This document shows, piece after piece, positions 24,857 through 36,086 of a stretch of DNA of 64,000 bases. Source of the stretch: Nymphaea colorata. Lineage: Eukaryota > Streptophyta > Magnoliopsida > Nymphaeales > Nymphaeaceae. The notes beneath the pieces are model-generated. The model was not told where the DNA came from and did no database searches. It saw nothing but the letters and a program-made list of their open reading frames with translations. Position numbers and translations under genes: made by a program. Positions within the stretch are counted from its first letter, which is position 1, and every line of letters starts with the position of its first letter. The stretch covers positions 15,409,934 through 15,473,933 of the forward strand of contig NC_045138.2 of the NCBI RefSeq assembly GCF_008831285.2. The letters run 5' to 3'.

Positions 24857-25915
24857 TTACAGACAATCTTCACAATCTTCTGAGGATTCAAGATCGTCCT
24901 CATGAATTTCACAGGAAGAAGGAGGAGACACAAGCGACAGAAGCAAATCCACGAAGGCACCGACAATGTAGCCATGGGCGCTCTTGCCGTTCACCTTCAA
25001 GTACCAGACCAGCATCTCCTCCAAACACCCCCAGTCTCTCAAGTCATAGGCTTCCACCATCTCCTCCATGGAAAGCCTAAAATCCATGTAAGGGTCCTCC
25101 GAATCCAGCACCATCATCAAGCTCTCCTTGAATGGCAGAACCCCGGCATTCTCCTCCACACCCTGGAAGCCACCATCTTTCTCCCTCTGAGGCACACTCT
25201 CCATCTTCTCCGTCTCCTCAAACATCAAGACGCCATCCTCCTTCTCCCTCTCACAGCCAGTGCTTCCAACCGTCCCATCTTCCAGTTTTAATGATGGTAA
25301 TTGCTTCTCGTCTTTCTCGCTCTCCACCATCAAGTGTTCCCGGAGAGTCAGCACGGGACCGCTGATTTCTTTCGTCTTGTTCTCTGCAAGTCTGCCATTG
25401 ATTTCTCTCACAGAAGCTCCCCCCACCTTCTTATTTTCCTTGAACAGCGCCTTCCTCTCACCTTTTTCTCTATTCAGACCTCTGCCCACGTTCTTATTTT
25501 CATTGAACGGAGACAACCCAGTTTCTTTTCCTTTCTTTGGACCGCTCCCCATCTTCGCCGAGGGCAGGGCGCCGCTTCCTTTCTCCTTTCCTTCATCTGA
25601 TATCGACTTGGTGCAGTCTGGTTCGAAGAAGAACCTCTCCGAACACAACCCTCTCACCAGGCCCTCCAGCACCAGCTCCGGCATGTCGCCAGAATCCTCC
25701 GACGACGAAATCTCGGACGTAGACGCCGCGGAAGAATCTGTCTCGAACCAATTGCCGAGCTCGGAGATCGTATCGTTCCCATCCGAATCGATGTACACGG
25801 AGTTGATGCTCCTGTAGATGTCAACTGCCGCTCTGAAGGACTCGGTTTTGGGATGGTGGCACACCCACATCTCCTTGGGCATGAGAAGCGACTTGAGATT
25901 CATCCCTCTGGCCAT
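24857..25915 (-). CDS. OVATE family protein, OFP13/15/16/18-like, with an expanded linker
   Basis: Second OVATE repressor in the window: intronless, 352 residues from the ATG at 25915. An in-frame ATG at 26056 would add 47 low-complexity residues but lies almost on the transcription start predicted from the TATA box at 26086-26090, so the inner start is preferred. Residues 1-90 match the N-terminus of this subgroup: a PKEMWVCHHPKTESFRA block, YRSINSVYIDSD, and a serine/glutamate patch. LEGLVRGLCSERFFFEPD follows. The OVATE domain covers about residues 264-328 (LDSEDPYMDF, SMEEMVEAYDLRDW, CLEEMLVWYLKVNGK, HGYIVGAFVDLLLSL), then an acidic tail with the cysteines of EDCEDCL. The linker (about 115-262) is longer than is usual for this subgroup, which I recall as roughly 260-300 residues in total. 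It is built of charged repeats, including a clear 21-residue repeat. Function by family: nuclear repressor of growth and organ shape. Confidence 0.92.
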   Translation of the reverse strand: MARGMNLKSLLMPKEMWVCHHPKTESFRAAVDIYRSINSVYIDSDGNDTISELGNWFETDSSAASTSEISSSEDSGDMPELVLEGLVRGLCSERFFFEPDCTKSISDEGKEKGSGALPSAKMGSGPKKGKETGLSPFNENKNVGRGLNREKGERKALFKENKKVGGASVREINGRLAENKTKEISGPVLTLREHLMVESEKDEKQLPSLKLEDGTVGSTGCEREKEDGVLMFEETEKMESVPQREKDGGFQGVEENAGVLPFKESLMMVLDSEDPYMDFRLSMEEMVEAYDLRDWGCLEEMLVWYLKVNGKSAHGYIVGAFVDLLLSLVSPPSSCEIHEDDLESSEDCEDCL

Positions 25916-26024
25916 GGAATTAGGCAGGACTCTGGAGGCTGCTGGTTTTTGAATTTTGAGTGGGTTGTGGACGATGGGATGGAATGAAAGGCTTGTGTGT
26001 TTTTGTGTTGCGTGAAGCGCCGCT

Positions 26025-26050
26025 CTGCTGCTGCTGCTGCTTCTGCTGCT
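26025..26050. repeat. (CTG)n trinucleotide run in the OVATE gene leader
   Basis: CTG units (CAG on the transcribed strand), interrupted once by CTT, just downstream of the predicted transcription start of the minus-strand gene. Confidence 0.7.
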
Positions 26051-26085
26051 GGGCATTGATGGTAGTCCGAGAGGTAGGCAGAGGC

Positions 26086-26090
26086 TTATA
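26086..26090 (-). promoter_or_regulatory. TATA box of the minus-strand OVATE gene
   Basis: On the minus strand the sequence reads CTTTATAAGCC, with the TATAA core at 26090-26086. A start about 30 bases downstream falls near 26058. That gives a leader of about 140 bases to the ATG at 25915 and almost none to the ATG at 26056. Confidence 0.5.
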
Positions 26091-26595
26091 AAGAGGAGGG
26101 TCGCTACAGGAAAACTGAGGTGTGGTGGCGGAAACAGGCTGCTTGATGCCCGGTGTTGAGAGTCGTGGACTATCCCAGGTATGCAACTATTAATTTAATC
26201 AATTCAATAATTTCGGTGTGTCAATTCGGTTCTCTATCACAGATGATATTATTTTTTGCTATTCTATCTTATTATAATCGCCCATCTGTATATTATATTC
26301 ATTGAGCTGGTCAGTTTACAGATGTTCTCTTTATGTTTTCTTTTTCCCTTATTTTAACTTGTAACTCGTGTGGGGAGGCCCAGACAAATAACTATTGTTT
26401 AAGAGACAAGTTTGGTCCAAAAGAATCCACGGAACCCAACTAAGCTGTCCTGCTTACATTTAGAAGTTGAACTTCATCTTACTTTAACTAGAGTTTTTAC
26501 CACCATAAATGTTTGGTACTATTAAATAATCAGCGGCACTGGACTAGTCGTTGCGGCCTGCTGGGCATTGGTGGGTTAGATCATCTTTGAGTGAT

Positions 26596-26887
26596 AACAG
26601 TCAATGTTTCCGACCAGATAGCTTCAACTTTCAACTGTTAGTGGAAGTAGTCATAAAACAACTATCCCGTTGAGCTTCGACCCTACCAACCGAGATCATG
26701 AATCATGTAGAAAGCTGGTAACTTTACGCCACAAATTACTGTTCTTCGACCGTTCATGAAGGGGAACAGTGAATCTTTTAGATTAGATAGCTGCAACTTT
26801 TAAGTTTCAACTATTCTTGTTGATCAGCTACCAACCAAGATCGTAAATGATGTAGAAAACAAGCTGCTAAAGATTACGCCATAGATG
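26596..26887. repeat. tandem duplication, period about 169 bp
   Basis: Two diverged units start at about 26596 and 26765. Both read aacagt(c/g)aat, then gatagct(t/g)caactttt, caacta/caactgtt, taccaacc(g/a)agatc(a/g)t(g/a)aat(c/g)atgtagaaa, and ttacgcca(c/t)a. They lie about 0.5-0.8 kb upstream of the minus-strand OVATE gene. Confidence 0.6.
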
Positions 26888-28634
26888 AATGTAATGACGT
26901 TTAATTGTTAATGAGGGTCGGTACTCTGTGTGTCGGCGGGGACTGTTGATGGTCGTCTGCAACTTGGGAAGTGGGCTCGTGAATCGACCCATGACCAACC
27001 AGTGCTTCAAAATTCAAAATCATGGAGGGAGGGAGGGTGGGTCACGCTTGGCTGCATGGTTGCTCAAAGAAGGGAAGAGGAAATGTCGGAAACGCCATTG
27101 ATCCTCGACACCTCGCATTAATGGAGGCCCAGAGGGGGAAGGTGGGTTCGTTGCTTTGCTCATTAAATGGGAAGGAGGGAGGGGCGCTGATGCAAAAGCA
27201 TGTCGCAATAATTGCTTCACTCAGGGCTCTCTGTCATCAATCACCCAACGTTCCTATTCCATGAAATCTCATGGCGAAAGCTCCCAAGTTTTTTCTTTTC
27301 TCTCTTTCGCTCTCTGCAATTTTCTGACCCATCGTTGTCTTCTTCTTTCACCATGAACCAAACTTCGGTGGGGTTAAAAAAGCATTTAAAAAGAAAAAGA
27401 AATGAAACCTGAAGATCTCTCTCTCTCTCTCTCTCTCTCGTTTATGACAATTGTAGAATCTCATATTGAGTTGATGAATGGTCCATTTTCAGTAACGAAA
27501 TCAGATCACGGATGTCATGACAACTTCCATGCAAGTGTGGTCCCGTCCCCATCAACGCCTGCCGTTTGAGTGAGACTTCTGGTGTCTGTGTTCTTGGGGA
27601 GATTTTACCGTTAAAAGTTTAAACATTTCTACAGATTGCCGGGAAGTTGTCTCTCCTGTATTTCTTTTTCCGTAAGACTTTGTTTTCTGCAATTCTAAAG
27701 AAAATGATTCTGTAATCGGTGATATTGCCCCGATAACTGCAAATTATTGTCATCCCACCTAAAGGCTATCAAAACAAGAAACTTCCGGTTTTCACCACCA
27801 TATAACTTTTTATGCTTGAAATTGAATGAAGAAACTGCGAAGAGAAATTATTTTTTATCAAATTAAAGGCACCACCCCTTATCTTTAGGAGTTTAAGCTT
27901 ACAAGATGTGAGAAGCACTTGTAGGCAATTCGATTGATCAGTATGTTAAAATGATTTACAAAGAATTTATACATTTATTTGTTATTATCACAATGACGAC
28001 CTAACAATTTGATCCAATTGTTGCAGTTAAGTTCTCATTTTTGCAGGAATATATATACTTCAACGGTCCTCATGTCCGTCGTTCACCGCTACTATTTGGA
28101 TGATAAATGAAGAAATTTAATATGAACTAGAACGTTGGGGAGTGCTCATAATTGCTGATAATTAAGTTAAGAGGAAAATTTTAATGAAAAAAATAGTTCC
28201 CACATTTAATTGAGTCATGATACATTTGACTGTATATGTGGTTCCTCGTCCAATGCGTCACTGAAGAGCTCTTTTTTCTTCTTCTTCTTCTTCTTTTCTT
28301 GAATTTAAAGATGGGATAGAGGGAGAGCCACACGCCGCTTGTGGAAGTGAATTTCCTTTGATTCTGGGAATATATACCTAACGGCTGCTTTTTAATGTAA
28401 TGTAAAGAGAGTAAAATAGATGTTGTCTCTGTACTTATTCTGCCATTGCTTAGAAAAATATCACTCCGGAAACACATCTGAAGTTCATCTAACAATAGCA
28501 TGGTGCTGGTCAAAAGAATCTTTGCTTTTCTTTCTATAGAAAAAATTATCCACCCATTCGTTCAAATATACCAGCATTTATGGCCATAAATGCCACTACT
28601 TTCTCCTTTCTCTTACTACAACATCTCTACCCCA

Positions 28635-28640
<6 letters not shown>

Positions 28641-28673
<33 letters not shown>
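28641..28673. repeat. (TA)n microsatellite
   Basis: About 16 uninterrupted TA units. Confidence 0.9.
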
Positions 28674-28677
<4 letters not shown>

Positions 28678-29239
28678 GGGAACATCTTTATTCATCAAGA
28701 GATGGGAGAAACTTTTCTTCAAGTGAACTCTTAGTGATGTGTTGCAGCATGGGAAGAAAGAACACCTGTGTCCCATCTGTAGGCAAGTCCACTAACAATG
28801 CAGTGGGGAACACATTTTATGCGCACCTCGTCGTTCCACCAAAACGGTGGAACGGCAGAACAGAACGTCGTCGTGCCTTGTGAACATCGTGTTCTGTACT
28901 TTGCATCAAAAATCCCGGCCCTAAGTTCTTTGTCAGTCAGACGAAGTTCGCATCCATGGCGTCCGGTTAGATGAAAAGAAAGAACGACACCTCGTCAAGT
29001 AAAATCCACTCTGTTTTTTTCACGGTGGACCGCGACGTATTTTTCCTATATACACTCACATCGACTCCCATGTGATCCGCTCAGTAATATTAATTTCTTT
29101 TACATAGTCATCCTTCATGACTCTCAGAGACAGTAGAAGCTTAATTTCACCAAGAAACAACAGCTGTCTTGTCTGTATTGAGCTCAGTTGGTGAGTCCAG
29201 CAGTGCTTACACCCATGCATCTTCCAGGACACACTCATT

Positions 29240-29248
<9 letters not shown>

Positions 29249-29301
<53 letters not shown>
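29249..29301. repeat. compound microsatellite (CT)n(TA)n
   Basis: About 15 CT units abut about 11 TA units. Read on the other strand it is (TA)n(GA)n, as at 12866 and 22816. Confidence 0.9.
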
Positions 29302-30019
29302 TCAGTTGCCCGTGCACATGCCCATGCCGCATGATTGCTTACCTTCTGCACGTATGGGGGGATCCAGTCATTTGCTGGAAATATAATTGAGAGGGAGGAA
29401 GCGCAATTGAAGCGTGAATAACAACTGGTGGCAAGTTTATCTAGAACAATTGAAGCATGAATAACAAGAAGCAGAATCTTTGTCATTTTCTGAGTAGGCA
29501 GATGCAAGTTTATGTGGAACATCCAATACAGAGAGCTTATCCCTGATCAGGTTACCTAGAGGAATCACATGAAGTTCTGCCACATTCAGAAAACCTACTC
29601 CAAATTCGAACCTGGTATTTTTGACAGCTACCATTTGTGCAGCGAGATGATTATGAACTTCTTGCTTACGAGTCTCTTCTATCTCTGCACAGTAATCTCA
29701 AAATTTGCAATCCCTTACGGTCATGTCATGAATCGGTGCATATCATAAAGGGTAGGTACCATTCAAACAAGCAGTACATTGAATTGGGATAAATTTATTC
29801 AGACAAATCCAGCCAAGGATATAAAAGTTTAGCATAATTGACAGGAGACTCGAGACAAATCGTCAAAAGTTGATGGGAAGCATCCTTGATGGTGCCTGTT
29901 TGTCTAATTTTGTAATCGGATTCTGCACGCTTGGACACTTATTCCTGGATCTTCTTAGTTGTCCTGAATTATCCTCGATAGAGTACCACGGACTCGAGTT
30001 GGATTGATCTGGTGCTCTA

Positions 30020-30880
30020 AACCATGTGCCATCTATCTCATTCCAGCCCCAATGCCCACACTACATTGTTCAAGAAGAAGCTTCATGGAAGCATTGTGGG
30101 GAGGAAGAGAAGCAATATTAAATGAAATATGAGGTAGCCCTAGCTGGGTGCTTCATTTGTCCTGTTCAAGTACAGCACAGAAAGCAGAAATAATATAAAT
30201 CTCTATGCCCATGTGCTCTATGTTCCATGTAATAGCCCGATATATCGGTTCAAGTAACTTCAAGGAAGCATGAAATTAATCTTTATTGACTGTGCTGACA
30301 ACAACGCAAAGTTTTGTGAAGCATCGACGGTGTCGTCTTTAGAGAGAAACTAAAGAAAATTCTTCTTCGTCTTTTGAGTTAACAGGATAAGAAAGAACCC
30401 AAAAAGTTCGCACAAAATACCAAAAAGATATATACTTAATTATGGAATTGTTGGTTGTTGTTGACAGACAAAATGTCATTAGATTCCAGTGATTCTTGTG
30501 CGATTGCTTGGAAACAGTAACCTCTATGAGATGTTTCTTAATGTTCTTGTTATGGCTTTTCTTAGACAGCCATATACTAGTTTAGTGTTTTTTCCGTAAT
30601 TATAATAAAGCAACCAACCGCTCTTCACCAACCATATTCTTTCTTTTCCTTGTTTGTCAAGAATGACTATTATTGCGTAAGTCTGGTTGTCAATTGATCT
30701 GTTTCCTAAAGAGCATAAGAAAAGTGAGTGGGAAGTCGATCGATAAGATATGTGTATGTACCAAACTACCAGAAAGTAGACTTCTGAAAGGGGCTCAACT
30801 TTGTGCAGCCTTGGACTTGATTTCCTTATTTTAGATTTTAGACGTTTAGATGCATTAATATATAGTAGCAGGACCTCTTT
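30020..30880. repeat. repeat complex, copy A1
   Basis: First of four diverged copies. It contains two sub-copies of a block of about 177 bp (from about 30023 and 30200), each with a catgtgc..cat start and a TTCAAG..AGCTTCA(T/A)GGAAGCAT-like core (30069-30094 and 30249-30272). These are followed by the aggataagaaagaacc word and, further on, cagccatatactagttta. It aligns block by block with 32190-33000. Any ancestral reading frame is broken on both strands; no function is assigned. Confidence 0.6.
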
Positions 30881-30903
30881 AGACACATTAATGAGCTTCG
30901 GGG

Positions 30904-31047
30904 TTTGAGTTGGACATACTTTACATCCTTCAACTCAAGTGTAGCACTTGCTTTGAGTTGGACATACTGTACATTCTTCAACTCAGGTGTAGCACTTGCT
31001 TTAAGTTGGACATACTGTACATCCTTCAACTCAAGTGTAGCACTTGT
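30904..31047. repeat. minisatellite, three 48-bp units
   Basis: Units begin at 30904, 30952 and 31000 (tttgagttggacatact, tttgagttggacatact, tttaagttggacatact) and differ by only a few bases. On the minus strand each unit keeps one frame open and codes for ASATLELKDVQYVQLK or close variants, inside an open frame at 30838-31077. No promoter or partner exon is seen, so coding use is doubtful. Confidence 0.85.
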
Positions 31048-31681
31048 CACTGTTTGTAATGCAAAGAAATGATACACTGTAGTGTGACAACGACCAAGAG
31101 AGCCCCTTGCCTGTGCCTCGGAGGCAAAATAACCTTAAATATAAAAATTAACTTTGAATTGCAAATTACCAAAATACACATTGTTTTGATCAACTTATGA
31201 ACTTTCTTATATAAGTAATTAGCTTATGATTGAATAAGTGATGGGGAAGAACTATCGATACATGTAGTTCGGGTGTGCAAGCCAGCGGAGTGGGTCATCT
31301 CTAGAACCAGATGGTTGGAGCTCAGATTCGAGTAAAGGGTGCAATTGCCCGATTCCAACCTGCCAAATTGGATATATAATAATATGGATAGTATCCAAAT
31401 TCAGTTGAGGAAAATGTGCGAATTAAAATAATTTTTCTTTTGGATTCCTTGAATGCAATTTGGATGCTGATTGTAACTCCTATAAGATCAACTACCGGCA
31501 ATATATGGCCCAGATTTTTTTTTTTTTTTTTCTGAAAATGTAGATACATTTATGAAAGTCAAACATGGTTAGCGAGGGACTTGAGACATTTCGTCGAACT
31601 TTACGGTGCATCATTAGTGGTTCTTGTTTTTTGTATTATTATTGGGTTTCTCACATCTAACAAAATCAGACAAATCTTCTT

Positions 31682-31818
31682 AGGGGTCATTTGGCAAATG
31701 AAAAGTGTTTGTAATTGATTCATGCATATGCCCCAAGGTTTGAGGCTGATTACTTATTGAGGCGTATCCATAGAACAGGTATATACAAACTGTTCCTTTA
31801 ACCAAACGGGCCCTCAAT
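31682..31818. mobile_element. MITE-like element, about 135 bp
   Basis: The left end is GGGGTCATTTGGCAAA. The reverse complement of the right end is GAGGGCCCGTTTGGTTAAA. The shared pattern GGG.C..TTTGG..AAA at both ends, the small size and the lack of an ORF fit a non-autonomous DNA transposon. Confidence 0.45.
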
Positions 31819-32189
31819 TGTTTTACATCCCCTCACAATGCCATAGAATAATGCTCAATGGTGTTAGTCCTGGAAATCCATGAATTCTCTCCAACAAGAG
31901 CTCCATACATTTGATTAATTAGGGGGCTTAGGCAAAAGAACTTGAGTGATAAAAGTTCAACAATCAAACTGCGTCTCTTTCCCCATGATCTGCAATACCT
32001 GGAACATAGTGTTCTTATTCATGAACTGATATAGGCTCCAGTTCAGGTTCGAATCTGTCAAACCCAAAACTCAAGTCAATTTGGGATTGGTCTTAGCATA
32101 ATCCAAGTCAGAACTTGCCTAAGCCCTTAAACTTGGTTGTTATAAAAAAATTAGATAAAGCAAGAAAGAAAAGAAAAATGTGCGCTACC

Positions 32190-33000
32190 AGTCTCATGGC
32201 CATACCTACACCTCTATGAGTGCTCTACATTATTGAAGAAGAAGCTTTCTTGGAAGCATGGCAAAAGGGATGATCAATGGTGCATCAATAAAAGAAATCT
32301 GAGGTAGCCATATACAGGTGTCCAGTTTTTCTTATATATAAAATATAAAAGGCCAAGAGTAGAACAGTACATCCATGTGCCGTGCATTTCATAGCAAAGC
32401 CCAATATCTGTTGGCTCAAGAAGCTTCATGGAAGCATGGAAATATGCTTTATCTGTTGACTTAACAGCCGCATAGAATATATGCAAGCGTGTGGCAAGAG
32501 TATCATCTTGGAGAGAGCACAGAAATTCTCCTTCATTTTAGTGGTTAAAGGATAAGAAAGAACCAAAAACTGGTTGTCCTTCTTCAAGTACAGAGGAGGT
32601 ACCATGGTAGAGCTGTTCCTCACGCCAGGCATGGCGTCATCTCAGAATAACTCCATTTGGTGCTTTCTGCAGAACTTGGGGATCGTTGGGCAGTTCTCAG
32701 AAATCAATGGCGAAGCTTGTCGAACTGTTGTTTGTTGTTTGGAGACAATGGCAGTCAAACAATGGAGTGCCCCCAAATACTGATCAATTGGGTAGCTGTT
32801 TAGGGACATTATGATTTATAAAGATCTTATGGCTGCTCTTTGGACAGCCTGATATTAGTTTAATTTCTTTAGACATGATGGGCAACCGATCGGAATCCAC
32901 CAACTTCTTTGTAAGGTTCTTTCTTACAGCTTTGCGTTCGAGAAGAGCAAGATTCTTGAACAGCGCAAGATTCATGAACAAAGCTACTTCTTGATCGTTC
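32190..33000. repeat. repeat complex, copy A2
   Basis: Matches copy A1 in order: two GAAGC-containing cores at 32233-32260 and 32415-32438, then atcttggagaga, aaaggataagaaagaacca, and gacagcctgatattagttta. The centre, about 32590-32780, also aligns with copy B1 near 34610-34750 (gagctgttcct/gaacttgttct, then ggcat.atct, tttctgcag, and gttgtttg). The short frames on both strands are shifted against each other between copies. Confidence 0.55.
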
Positions 33001-33085
33001 TCTTCACAGCAGATCATGTGCAAACTGAAAAAATAGTTAAAGGAAATCATCTCTCGCCTCTGAAAATTGAGTCTAATTTATGAAA

Positions 33086-36079
33086 CTTTAGGAAAGAGAT
33101 TCTCTTGTTTGTATGTTAAAAGAGGCTAGTCTCATGCAATTTATTTAAAGACAACGACCCTATTAGTGTCCCTTGTACACCAGCTACCTACCAGTACCAC
33201 TTCATTTTTTTGGGGGTTTTTTTCTTGGCTAAACTGGTTCCGGAACTCGATTTAATAATCAGTTATTTATGTAACGAAGAACAAGAAATAGGAAATCGTC
33301 ATTTCCTGATCATTAGGTCTCACATGAGAAGGCCTACTTGTGTTCTATTACAAATTTCGATATTTAAATAGTTTTCTCTGTTTTTTTTTTACTTTCTATT
33401 TTATCAAGTAGCATAGGACAAAATTTTCGACATTTTATTTACATAAAATCTATATAAAGTCTTTGTCGGGGGGCCGACTGTTGCACACGAGGAAAGAGGG
33501 ATGCCTTTTGGGGAGGGAAAAAGTTCACACTTTGCTCGCCAGGCGATATTTATTTTCGCATCTAAATGAGAGTAAATGAAATTTGCAGAGATTTGTCCTG
33601 GGGATACATGGGGTTCGAATTCCAACAATCTACGTTGAAAATCAAATTCTCTAGAATATGTTACAGCAAATTATTAACGAAACCAAACTCATATCTCGAC
33701 AATTTACACAAGTTAAATTTGAATTTGGGTCCTGTGGAACCCAATCAAGATTCGTCCAGGTCAATGATAGAGCCAGTCTGAAGAGAGGGACCCCAATGAG
33801 TCGATGAACACAGTGCTGAATGGGGTTTGAGTTATTCGGACTCACTTGACCATGTTCATCCTTTACAGTGAAGAAGTTAAGAAAAGATTACATGCAAAAG
33901 TTTGTGAATAAAGTTCATGAAAAAATCTTACATAGTTTACGAAACTCGCAGCAACTTTGTCGATGCTGCCACTTATTACCAACTTTGTCTTTTGTACTCT
34001 GCAATTTTTCTTTTTCTTTGCTGCATGATTTTTGTCACTTCCAGTGACGGCTTGTTAAGTATTTTGATAATTATTATTTTCATTTCGTCGGGACATATTA
34101 GCAGTGGTGATTCTTTCGCTGACATTAGAATCTATACTTTTGACCAATATTATTTGCTGTCGGATCTTGTCCTTAATAGAGGATTATGGAATAATACTAA
34201 CACCGAGCTACTCCTCTGAACCCATGTGCAATGTTCCTCATGCCAAGATCTGCAGTAAGCTTCTGAGAAGCACGCTAACTGCACTGCTTCAGTTTGAGCA
34301 GGAAGGTTGGGTGAGTACTTTGTCCTGTTCATGAATAATACATAAAATATAGATGACCTAGAAGGCTAGAACTCTATATTCATGTACCATATGTTCCATG
34401 AAAAAGACTATGGATCCATGGCAGAAGAAAATTCAGGGAACCATAGCATCTATTGTTTATTAATCTGATATACAAAAAAGATTTGGAAACATGGCAGGTT
34501 TCATCTTAGGGAAACAACAATAATTTTTCCTTGTTTTTCTGCTAAAGGACAATTAAAAGCCTCGAACTAGTTACCCGGCTTATCTTGTAGAAAACATATA
34601 TAAACCATGATGAACTTGTTCTTGTTTTATGTTTGGCATCATCTAATTAGAAACTTCCTTAGTCATTCTGCAGGAAAAATTAGAGCCTTCCAAGAAAATA
34701 TTACATGAAATTGTTGTTTGCAGATTGCAGACAAGACAGTCAAAAGGAAGTGCCTTTATATTATATATTAATGGCTTTGGCCTGGTGGATTAGAGGCAGT
34801 AATCTATGATTAAGTATCTCTGGTTTCTATGGCATGGCTATTCACAGGCAACTGGGCATCAGAGGACAACGATGTTATTCCCTGTTTTCCCTTCATGTCA
34901 AAAAGGTTTTATTCAAAATGCATGCTAAGACTGATTCTTCATTGTCTTATGCAGATGGAAAACATGTTCTGAGTTTCTAAAAATTAGCAAATTGCTGGTT
35001 GTATAAGAAACATGTGACAATCTATTGGCTCCCTACTTAAAGTACAGCAAACCTGCTTAAGACATAGCTTGTGGCCCTCGGATCAGAAGACACCAGCAAG
35101 TAACCTGTCTGCCTCATGATGCCAAATCCCCTTGGGGTAACAAGTGTTCCACTGTTAGGTACTCATTGTTTAATTGAAAGAAGTAAAGTTCCGATGAAAT
35201 TGAAAGAAGCAAAGTTAAACGTAGAGGATTCTAAGACATTCTCATTGAACATCGAAAAGCTTAATTGCTTGCGGCTTCCAAATTGTAGAGGATTGTGGTA
35301 CATTTTCCTGAACAACAACAGGTCCACGGCATTATCTATACTCTATGATCAACCTCTGCAACAGGTTCCTGAGGAATAAATCACTTTCCACTAGACTACA
35401 TCTCTGTAGCTAAATATAACAGAGCAATCTGTTAATGATCTCCATAATCTGCTCTGCAAATCAGATTCCGGTAGCTCCTGAATCTGTTCAGGATATTTCA
35501 GTTCCAGTCTCAAGCTGAATCCTGCAATAATAACTGACGACTCTTCATGAAACAATAGACATTCCCAGCCACCATTCTGCATGAACTGCTGCCTTTTGAA
35601 TTACACATGACCAAACAGCACTTCCATTCTTCTCAAAGCTTCGCCACATCATGCAATTGTCATCTATATGATCAAGAAAAATTTTTAGTCGAACTGAACT
35701 AAATTCAAATTCTAAAGGAATCTGCCTCTCCGAAGAAACTTAGGAACATTCCCGGCTGAAGTTAAAATCCCAAAACCGTAATCTAAAGATTTAAGCCCTT
35801 ACATGGAGGACACTATAATTAACTGTTGCATTCCTTATAAAATGTACATTTAGGATTTTGGATTTCAGTACAAATGATTACCAACTGCTAACATTTCATT
35901 ACAGATCTCACAACTTTAAAATGCCAATTTGAATACCAGATTGTGATGTGAAATTCTAGTAGAATTTGGAGGGACATTTTTGGACGTGATGCGTAGTTTT
36001 GTGATCTTTTGGCATTATTTTTTGAATGTATTCTGCACAAGGATGAAATCCAATATCATCGTTTCTGTAGCGCTTCACT
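33086..36079. repeat. repeat complex, copy B1 (about 3.0-kb direct repeat)
   Basis: Closely resembles 36087-39648 from end to end. Matching landmarks are gaggctagtctcatgcaat (33123) with gacgctagtctcatgcaat (36114); gcgactgttgcacacgagga-like words (33473 and 36464); acccatgtgcaatgttcctc (34219 and 37065); and gagggacatttttggacgtg at the right end (35970 and 39539). No intact gene is contained. Confidence 0.8.
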
Positions 36080-36086
36080 GCCAGGA

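Larger units (their letters stand above)
27000..29850. other. intergenic region with several microsatellites
   Basis: No gene supported. Holds a CT run at about 27415-27440, a TTC run at about 28269-28296, an AT run at 28641-28673 and the (CT)n(TA)n tract at 29249-29301. The GC-richer frames at 27022-27412 have no recognisable domain. Confidence 0.5.

Noticed and set aside
25260-25817. 185-codon plus-strand frame over the second OVATE gene
   Set aside because: Antisense shadow rich in serine, phenylalanine and proline, with no domain; the minus strand holds the OVATE domain.
25916-26056. 47-codon N-terminal extension of the second OVATE protein
   Set aside because: Low-complexity sequence starting almost at the predicted transcription start, and it includes the CAG run; more likely a leader.
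29238-29522. Frame ending in repeated arginine and glutamate residues
   Set aside because: Translated microsatellite; the same artefact occurs at 9048-9371, 61383-61792 and 63656-63865.
33612-33630. GGGGTTCGAATTCC, resembling a tRNA T-loop
   Set aside because: No matching acceptor, D or anticodon arms upstream, and a similar stretch in copy B2 lacks the motif.
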